Of a stretch of DNA of 26,746 bases, positions 1-5,272 are shown piece after piece (within the stretch, counting starts at the first letter, position 1; the number at the start of each line of letters is the position of its first letter). The position numbers and the translations under genes were made by a program. The stretch lies in the NCBI GenBank assembly GCA_964572225.1, contig CAZNFR010000049.1:1-26746 (forward strand). Reading direction: 5' to 3'. The notes beneath the pieces are model-generated. The model was not told where the DNA came from. It did not search any database and worked only from the letters and a program-made list of their open reading frames with translations. Origin of the DNA: CAZNFR01 sp964572225 (GTDB lineage Bacteria > Bacteroidota > Bacteroidia > Bacteroidales > GCA-2748055).

Positions 1-369
1 ATATTGAACTGACCAACCATCAGCATGCAATCCGTATCTTTGGGAATAAGTAATCAAATTTATCCATTCGTTAGTTTCTTTTACATATTTTGTTGTGTCT
101 ATTATCACTGTATTGTCCGGAATTTGAAGCATTTCACTTGAATTTTCAGGAATGCTATCTGCCGAATTAGTTTTATAACTACGTATATTATCCTTATCAA
201 CGTAACTTGATAATTTCCTTTCTCCTTTATAAAAGTCGTAATGAATAATTAGACTATCAATTTTTGTGATTCTACAATCAATTTGTTCTCCATTTCTTAG
301 AATTATCAAATCCTGTGAATAGATTGTCATGGAAATCAATGACAAAAGGGTCATAATTAATAATCTCAT
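1..369 (-). CDS. Exported hypothetical protein, partial (C-terminus outside window)
   Basis: This minus-strand reading frame opens with ATG at 369-367 and stays open to base 1, so only the first 123 codons are visible. The first ~18 residues form a signal peptide (MRLLIMTLLSLISMTIYSQ) with cleavage likely before the Gln or Asp. The mature start, DLIILRNGEQIDCRITKID, resembles the short beta-rich repeat found at the start of many Bacteroidota exported proteins of the 'D-I-x-L-x-N-G' type; this is by eye only. No catalytic motif is visible. It is the gene of the third, incomplete cassette of the integron-like array: an attC-like site (418-556) lies just upstream and the gene has the same orientation as the other cassette genes. 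Function unknown. Confidence 0.75.
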   Translation of the reverse strand, partial: MRLLIMTLLSLISMTIYSQDLIILRNGEQIDCRITKIDSLIIHYDFYKGERKLSSYVDKDNIRSYKTNSADSIPENSSEMLQIPDNTVIIDTTKYVKETNEWINLITYSQRYGLHADGWSVQY

Positions 370-426
370 ATATTCTTGTTTATCAGTTTAAATGTTTGCA
401 GCGTCGTTTCCCAAAATTGCCACCAA
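1..426 (-). mobile_element. Third gene cassette of the array (incomplete)
   Basis: The cassette starts, in minus-strand sense, just after the G of the GTT triplet at 427-425 in the attC-like site and continues past the left edge of the window. Its own attC-like site is outside the window, so terminal complementarity cannot be tested. It contains the exported protein gene at 1-369. Confidence 0.55.
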
Positions 427-556
427 CGGTAGCGGTATGAAATCGTTGGGGGTTTCGGAGCTACTTCACTATCAAGGTACACTAAACCTTGAAGCGAGAA
501 CCGAGGCTCGAATAACCGCCTCGCCCCCAATATTTTATGACCGCTTGTTGGCACCC
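418..556 (-). repeat. attC-like recombination site A (imperfect palindrome between cassettes)
   Basis: In minus-strand sense the site runs from GGGTGCCAAC (556-547, R''-like) to GTTGGTGGCA (427-418, R'-like). The inner arms at 545-524 and 452-431 pair (16 of 22 aligned bases without gaps, better with one bulged base on each side), ending in GGGGG/CCCCC. The apex holds further small hairpins, for example CAAGGT/ACCTTG near 473-490. It shares the blocks GGTCATAAAAYATTG and CAACGWTTCATACCG with site B. AAC/GTT triplets at the outer ends, an extrahelical C and a variable apex are the known architecture of integron attC sites. The outer boxes do not exactly match the textbook RYYYAAC/GTTRRRY. Confidence 0.65.
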
Positions 557-1809
557 GTTAATTATAGGTCATAATATTTTTGTCTACCTCTATCATCGTC
601 AAAATCAATGTCATGCAAAAGATAGTGATATTTCTCGTATCGCTTGTCTGACTTTAATTTATTAACAACCTGAATCAATCTGCTTTGAATTGTCTCAGTG
701 CTATACAATAAATTTCTCCTAAAATAGGATTTTTCCATTTCATAATCAGTATATATTTCCAACTCATCCCAATCTATCCGTGGTGCTGTAAACAAAGAAA
801 TCTGTTCCGATAAAATTTCAAATAGTATTTCTGTCTCTTTGCTATCAATATCATGCTTTAAAATCTGTTTGTAAATATCCTCAGGCAAGGCATAAGACCA
901 ATTTTTATCTATGTCATGATGACGACCGTAGAAATATAATCCATGTCTGTTCATGTTATGAATTACAATTTTTTCAAGAATCAAAGTGTCAAGTGGCACA
1001 ATCTTATCGGATTGAAAAGCTTGTTTTAAGTTAAGTACCAAATCAGTTGTTCGCTCTGCATATTTTTTCCTTAAAATCTGTTTGGTTGTATCGCTGAAAA
1101 ACACACCAAACTTTTTTGCTTTATCAAATTCTGAATCTATGTAATCAAATCGATGTTTGTTTTGAGAGTAGTAACTTTGATTTAAAATATCTCGGTCTGC
1201 GTAGGTGGTTTTATAAAGATAGAAAGTAGTCAAGATATAAAATACAACTGAAAGCAACACCCAATATCTGGTCCTGAAAATCATTCGTATCGTATTCCAA
1301 TGTGCGAAAAAAACATAAATCGGAATTAATACAAACATTAACCAAAAGTCATTTAATAAATCAAGATGTCCGTCATATCCATGCAATCCATAAACGATTA
1401 TTGGTAAAATAGAACCGAACCGTGCGACTAACATCAATGCCACAAAAGTAATCAGCCACGCATTTGAAATTGTAAAGGTCTTTAAGTATCGTTTCTTGAT
1501 ATTTTTGTTTCTGCCTACCAGCCAATAAATAATTGTAAATCCAAATCCAAGGCTTGTTGCGAAAGATGCAAAAAACAAATCGTATAGTCTGAATTCTTTT
1601 TCTGTCAGAATATTCGGGTCTGCCATAAAAGTTATCATTCTCAAAGATTCTCTTGAATAATTGAAAAAGTAACTCAGAACAAAAGCAATCAGAATCCCGA
1701 TAATCGTACCAGTCCAAAATTGCCTTTTGCCAAGTTTATCAATCGATATTTCAGGTTTTAAAAATCCTTTTGTCAACATATGTAGAATGTTTCATTTAAT
1801 GGGTGCCAA
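427..1809 (-). mobile_element. Second gene cassette of the array (complete, one gene)
   Basis: The predicted cut sites are the G^TT of site B (between 1810 and 1809) and of site A (between 427 and 426). The cassette therefore contains the membrane protein gene 562-1779 and site A up to the cut. In minus-strand sense it begins TTGGCACCCATTAA, and the outer arm of its own attC-like site reads TTAACGGGTGCCAAC (561-547). Including the G these are complementary at 14 of 15 bases. That is expected if cassette start and attC arm come from one circularised unit, and is the best evidence that this is a real cassette. Confidence 0.65.
562..1779 (-). CDS. Polytopic membrane protein of unknown function (cassette 2)
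   Basis: The product is 405 aa. The N-terminal half has about four to five hydrophobic segments (roughly residues 22-42, 66-88, 105-130, 143-163 and 174-192), so it sits in the inner membrane. The C-terminal half (about 200-405) is soluble, charged and rich in Tyr, Asp and Lys. No known catalytic motif is visible and I do not recognise the family. The ATG at 1779 is the first in the frame and lies 31 bases inside the cassette; the TAA stop directly abuts attC-like site A. That is the compact layout typical of a one-gene cassette. Base composition is visibly more AT-rich than the chromosomal genes to the right. Confidence 0.85.
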   Translation of the reverse strand: MLTKGFLKPEISIDKLGKRQFWTGTIIGILIAFVLSYFFNYSRESLRMITFMADPNILTEKEFRLYDLFFASFATSLGFGFTIIYWLVGRNKNIKKRYLKTFTISNAWLITFVALMLVARFGSILPIIVYGLHGYDGHLDLLNDFWLMFVLIPIYVFFAHWNTIRMIFRTRYWVLLSVVFYILTTFYLYKTTYADRDILNQSYYSQNKHRFDYIDSEFDKAKKFGVFFSDTTKQILRKKYAERTTDLVLNLKQAFQSDKIVPLDTLILEKIVIHNMNRHGLYFYGRHHDIDKNWSYALPEDIYKQILKHDIDSKETEILFEILSEQISLFTAPRIDWDELEIYTDYEMEKSYFRRNLLYSTETIQSRLIQVVNKLKSDKRYEKYHYLLHDIDFDDDRGRQKYYDL

Positions 1810-1946
1810 CGTTTTGCCGGTATGAAACGTTGCGCATTTCGAAGCACTTTCGTATCAGACCGTTGCTGACGATGATTAAATGTTATGTTGTTTAAATTTA
1901 GCACAATCCGCGCAATGTTTTATGACCGGCTGTTAGCCGCTGCATG
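1801..1946 (-). repeat. attC-like recombination site B (imperfect palindrome between cassettes)
   Basis: In minus-strand sense the site runs from CATGCAGCGGCTAAC (1946-1932, R''-like) to GTTGGCACCC (1810-1801, R'-like). The inner arms GCCGGTCATAAAACATTGCGC and GCGCAACGTTTCATACCGGC pair at 18 of 20 positions with a single bulged C, the kind of extrahelical base that gives attC hairpins their polarity. The apex between the arms is AT-rich and not conserved with site A, while GGTCATAAAAYATTG and CAACGWTTCATACCG are. It lies immediately after the stop of the gene at 1954-2703. Confidence 0.65.
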
Positions 1947-1953
1947 TTATTGG

Positions 1954-2703
1954 TTATTGGTTTTCAGTCTTATTATTATCATAAAATGAAATAAATAATC
2001 CAAATGATACCAATATATTTTTATGGTCAAATTTCATATTGTCAACCTTTGTGGATTCAATGGAGTAGTAGTCCTTAGTTGTAGTTGTAAAATCAGTACT
2101 TGCTGAGAATCTATCATACTGTATCGTTGTGGCAAATCCCCAATGCTTTCCAAAGTGGAAATATAAATCCGCCCCAAAAGTATAATCAAATCTATCATAC
2201 TTAAATTTAGAACTATTTCCTATTTGTCGAATGTTATTTGAGTTTTGTTGTTTCAATTTGTACGAATCAACAGAAGAATTAGCAAGAGGAATGAATCCTA
2301 AATCGAAATATGGAATAAAAATTAAACGTTTATATTTAAATTTATATGCTAATCCAGCTAGTATTGAGAGTTTTACATTACCATAGTAATTCTCTTTGTC
2401 CCACAAATAGTAATTTGGATTATCTGCTTTAATAGATTCCTCTGTAATGGCATACCAGTATCCAATCCCAATAACATTCATATGTAAACCAAAATTATCT
2501 TTAACCTTTATGAATGCAGAACCTTTATCAAAGAACAAACCGCTATAATCCATATTTAAATTATTAAAACTACCGTCAATGTTATTTAAAGGTATTCCAA
2601 ATCCGATTGTACCATTTAAATAAAAGTCGTAATCAAAAGTCCTTTGAGAATATATAGATGTAGTAATTAAACAAAGTACGACTATTGCAATGTTTCTTAT
2701 CAT
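1954..2703 (-). CDS. Putative outer-membrane beta-barrel protein (cassette 1, gene 2)
   Basis: The product is 249 aa. A signal peptide (MIRNIAIVVLCLITTSIYSQ, cleavage about residue 19-20) precedes alternating hydrophobic and polar strands rich in Tyr, Phe and Gly, such as YLNGTIGFGIPLN, LAGLAYKFKYKRLIFIPYFDLGF and FTFGADLYFHFGKHWGFATT-like stretches. The last strand ends in ILVSFGLFISFYDNN, close to the C-terminus, as in outer-membrane barrels. I therefore infer an 8-10 strand barrel in the outer membrane; no specific family is recognised. Its ATG is one base after the stop of the upstream lipoprotein gene, so the two are almost certainly co-transcribed and translationally coupled, and they may act together at the cell surface. 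Confidence 0.8.
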   Translation of the reverse strand: MIRNIAIVVLCLITTSIYSQRTFDYDFYLNGTIGFGIPLNNIDGSFNNLNMDYSGLFFDKGSAFIKVKDNFGLHMNVIGIGYWYAITEESIKADNPNYYLWDKENYYGNVKLSILAGLAYKFKYKRLIFIPYFDLGFIPLANSSVDSYKLKQQNSNNIRQIGNSSKFKYDRFDYTFGADLYFHFGKHWGFATTIQYDRFSASTDFTTTTKDYYSIESTKVDNMKFDHKNILVSFGLFISFYDNNKTENQ

Positions 2704-2704
2704 T

Positions 2705-3289
2705 TTAATAGAATTTTAATGTATCAGACTCTTGGATAAAAATATTCCCATCTGACATGGTTAGTTGCACTTCGAATCTTTGTTCCCCAATTGTTGCTGT
2801 GGTGTCAACTAAATACAAATCAAATTCGCTGTAACCGTTATAATTATGAGAACTTCCATTAACATTAGAAATAATCTGGTCAATCGAAATATAAAGACTT
2901 TTTGTATTTCCAGATTCTCTAGCAATGAACAACTTGGTGATATCAGAATCTTTTGGATATTTCGAAGAATAATCGAGTAGAGTTATAATTTTTATTGTAG
3001 ACAAGTTATGAATGCGAGTATATTTCTCTGCGCAAGATGTAGCATAACACTCGTTCATCAATTTAAAGTTCTGAGCGAAATAAATTACTGTATCTTGCAA
3101 TGTAACTCTTAGACCAAGAGCATTTTTATTTACTTCTTTATTTTCAATCAATACTGGGTATTCTCCCGAATTATCAAGAATATTTAGGCTAAAATCAGTC
3201 CACTTATATTGATACTCTTCGGTACAACAGCTTTGAATCAATGAGATTACATTTACAGCCAAGATTACAATAAGTACTTTCTTAATCAT
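2705..3289 (-). CDS. Putative lipoprotein (cassette 1, gene 1)
   Basis: I place the start at the ATG at 3289, giving 194 aa with a clear lipoprotein signal MIKKVLIVILAVNVISLIQSC, lipobox LIQSC, modified Cys at about residue 21. The frame is open further upstream to 3421, but that extension runs through the recombination site and lacks a signal sequence, so it is unlikely to be translated. The mature part starts CTEEYQYKWTDFSLNILDN and is beta-rich with a few Cys; it recalls small Bacteroidota lipoproteins of the DUF5034 kind, which is unverified. Probably anchored to the outer membrane. It forms a two-gene unit with the barrel protein downstream. Confidence 0.8.
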   Translation of the reverse strand: MIKKVLIVILAVNVISLIQSCCTEEYQYKWTDFSLNILDNSGEYPVLIENKEVNKNALGLRVTLQDTVIYFAQNFKLMNECYATSCAEKYTRIHNLSTIKIITLLDYSSKYPKDSDITKLFIARESGNTKSLYISIDQIISNVNGSSHNYNGYSEFDLYLVDTTATIGEQRFEVQLTMSDGNIFIQESDTLKFY

Positions 3290-3335
3290 AGTTTTCTTTT
3301 TTTTGATGTCAACTAATCTATGCAGGTTGCGTCGC

Positions 3336-3425
3336 CATGTTGCGGCTAACGAGTCTTTATCCCAAACCCTATTTGTTATAACGTCTCCTTTGGGGGCGAT
3401 ATGACAGATGGTGTTTGGCATAAAG
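3336..3425 (-). other. Candidate attI-like primary insertion site next to the integrase gene
   Basis: The region lies between the integrase stop (3461) and the first cassette gene. In minus-strand sense it ends in the core GTTAGCCGC (3350-3342), where the first cassette should begin. Upstream of it are imperfect inverted matches TATGCCAAACACC (about 3423-3411) and GGGTTTGGGATA (about 3369-3358). It lacks the long arm pairing and the GGTCATAAAA block of sites A and B, which suits an attI, since attI sites do not fold like attC. It sits at the 3' end of the integrase gene, as in the 'inverted' integrons described in Treponema. The exact limits are inferred. Confidence 0.4.
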
Positions 3426-3460
3426 GGACTATGTTTCTTAAATAAAATTAAACACTTTTT

Positions 3461-5050
3461 TTAAATATCCATATTATCCAATGGACTTTTGTGATCATCA
3501 AATCCTTTTTTTGTTAAATGTGTATAAATCTGTGTGGTTTTGATATCCGCATGCCCCAGTGTCTCCTGAATATAGCGGATACTGGCGCCATCATCCATGC
3601 TGTGCGTTGCATAACTGTGCCTCAGGGTATGAGGCGTGACGTTTTTTTCTATCCTGGCTGTATACGCCGCTTTACGCAATATCGTCCTGAAACTTTCAGA
3701 AGTGTATTTTTTTCCATTTGCACCCTCAAATAAATAGTTAACCGGATTGTAAATTTTTATATAGCTGTCAAATGCCTTCCTGAAATTTACAGCAAGCTTG
3801 GCCTCCCTATCTTTCTTTCCTTTACCGGCCCTGACTCTGATCCGCATTCGGTCCCAATCAAGGTCTTCTACACGTAATTCTAAAACTTCACTAACTCTAA
3901 GACCCGATGAGTAGGTAAGCAATACCATAGCCCTATGCTTGATGTTTTTTATTACACTAACTATGGAAATAATCTCTTCCTTGCTTAATACTACTGGCAA
4001 CTGTTTTTCCTTCTTCGGTCTGTCAATTGGATAATTCATACGCTTACCTCCCAATACACGCTCATAATAAAACTTAATTGCATTTATGGAAATGTTTAAA
4101 TAGGAAGTGGATACATGACGTTCCATGATCAAATATCTTTGGAAGGCCTGTATCTGCTGAAAATTGATCTTATCAATTTCTTCTGAATAATGATAGTTGA
4201 TGAACTCCTCGAAATGACTAACGTAGTTTTTCTTTGTACTATTACTGTATTTCAAACGATCTAACTTATCTGTAAATTCCTGGGGACATTCACGGTAATT
4301 TGGTATGGCATGCTTGTTCTTTCTTGGTACTATGGATTCATTCCTTGATTCAATAACTGAATATTTCAATCCATTCTCAGCAGCTATGGCTTTAATTGTT
4401 TGTAAACTTTTTTCAGAAGATGGAGTAGTCCACCACTTATTATTCCTATCCCACCGTAAATAAGGAAGAACTTTTAAACCTTTAATCACTTTTTCATTGT
4501 ATGGTGCAATTATTTTGAAAGTTCGGTTTTGTTTTTTAATAACCCTTATCTCTCCTGGTGGATTTGAAGAAACTCTTTGTGTATTCTTATCATGAGATTC
4601 TTGAATGTCCAGTTTATAAAGCCTGACCCCAAAATATGTTCTGATCTTTTCCAGATTGCCCCAATAATTACTTATCTCCCAACACAATGTTCCCTGGTTC
4701 CAATTATAATATTTAAGGCCCCTTAAGAATAATATGTCCGCATCATTCTTCCTTAACTTTAAAATGATCTTGTTATTCAATACCGCAATTCCAACTTTGT
4801 CTTCTTCGTTCGGCCCTTTCTCTTTCTCCTTATTCCTCTGTGAGTCCTTCCCAGGATATTCTATATCCGGAAAGGTCCTCAATAAGGCATCAAATGAAGC
4901 CTTATTGTAAGGAATATGCCAGGCTTTCCTGCTTGCACTCCACTTAGCTCCATCTAGGTTCCTGATTCTTTCAATGTTCCGTTTATTATAATCTGTTATA
5001 ATAATAATGCGCAACTCACCCTTATGGTAAACTTTTTCTGCTTTTATCAT
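3461..5050 (-). CDS. Integron-integrase-like tyrosine recombinase with three N-terminal W-x6-W repeats
   Basis: The product is 529 aa. Residues ~265-335 are a SAM-like core-binding domain and ~350-529 the catalytic domain. All expected residues are present: R385 (GLRVSE), K410, H474-x-x-R477 (HTLRH), H500 (LGH) and nucleophile Y509 (IYTH). The tail KSPLDNMD resembles the SPLD tail of IntI proteins. The ~20-30 residue extra helix segment that IntI carries between the R and HxxR motifs, and uses to hold attC bulges, is absent; there are only ~50 ordinary residues (GKGKKDRE...LFEGANGKKYTSESF). The first ~238 residues hold three diverged repeats (about 8-65, 86-150, 168-238), each with a hydrophobic strand, a helix and W-x6-W (W37/W44, W117/W124, W200/W207). 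They resemble HARP repeats of SMARCAL1 by eye. The gene reads toward the cassettes and shares their strand. Calling it a cassette integrase is inference from context. Confidence 0.85.
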   Translation of the reverse strand: MIKAEKVYHKGELRIIIITDYNKRNIERIRNLDGAKWSASRKAWHIPYNKASFDALLRTFPDIEYPGKDSQRNKEKEKGPNEEDKVGIAVLNNKIILKLRKNDADILFLRGLKYYNWNQGTLCWEISNYWGNLEKIRTYFGVRLYKLDIQESHDKNTQRVSSNPPGEIRVIKKQNRTFKIIAPYNEKVIKGLKVLPYLRWDRNNKWWTTPSSEKSLQTIKAIAAENGLKYSVIESRNESIVPRKNKHAIPNYRECPQEFTDKLDRLKYSNSTKKNYVSHFEEFINYHYSEEIDKINFQQIQAFQRYLIMERHVSTSYLNISINAIKFYYERVLGGKRMNYPIDRPKKEKQLPVVLSKEEIISIVSVIKNIKHRAMVLLTYSSGLRVSEVLELRVEDLDWDRMRIRVRAGKGKKDREAKLAVNFRKAFDSYIKIYNPVNYLFEGANGKKYTSESFRTILRKAAYTARIEKNVTPHTLRHSYATHSMDDGASIRYIQETLGHADIKTTQIYTHLTKKGFDDHKSPLDNMDI

Positions 5051-5222
5051 TTTTAAGAATATTGGTTTTTTGTGAACATAGGGGAGATATAAAAGACTTT
5101 TCTACCTATTAATGCAAATATGCTCACAATCTCGTATTCTTAACCAGAAAGAATCTTAAAGAACTTGGTTGAAAAAATTTGCCCTCTCCTCCCTTTACTA
5201 CTTCTTTTTTAAATACTTCTAT

Positions 5223-5272
5223 CCCCCTCAATCCCCCTTCCCCCCTAATACCTCGGATCCCCCTTCAACCCC
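5223..5272 (-). other. G-tract cluster (possible G-quadruplex) over the dnaE stop codon
   Basis: In the coding (minus) strand, five G runs of 4, 5, 6, 5 and 5 bases are separated by loops of 5, 13, 2 and 5 bases, and the six-G run starts with the last base of the TAG stop of the polymerase gene. This exceeds the usual four-tract requirement for a quadruplex. A further purine-rich stretch follows to about 5180. No ordinary hairpin terminator is visible between this gene and the integrase. A role in transcript ending or pausing is a guess. Confidence 0.4.

Larger units (their letters stand above)
1810..3349 (-). mobile_element. First gene cassette of the array (complete, two genes)
   Basis: The cassette runs from the G^TT at 3350/3349 next to the integrase to the G^TT of site B at 1810/1809. 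In minus-strand sense its first bases with the G are GTTAGCCGCAACATG (3350-3336). The outer arm of its own attC-like site is CATGCAGCGGCTAAC (1946-1932). These are complementary at 13 of 15 bases, with only the central two differing. It carries two genes, a lipoprotein and an outer-membrane barrel, separated by one base. Confidence 0.65.

Noticed and set aside
3290..3421. N-terminal extension of the cassette 1 lipoprotein to the ATG at 3421
   Set aside because: It would be translated from the recombination site and would bury the lipoprotein signal peptide; the ATG at 3289 gives a textbook lipobox.
1..3460. CRISPR array
   Set aside because: The repeats are long imperfect palindromes separated by whole genes, not short direct repeats with spacers, and there are no cas genes.
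3461..5050. Ordinary XerC/XerD chromosome-dimer resolvase or phage integrase
   Set aside because: Length of 529 aa with three extra repeats and an SPLD tail is unlike XerC/D, and no phage genes or att direct repeats flank it; the adjacent cassettes fit better.
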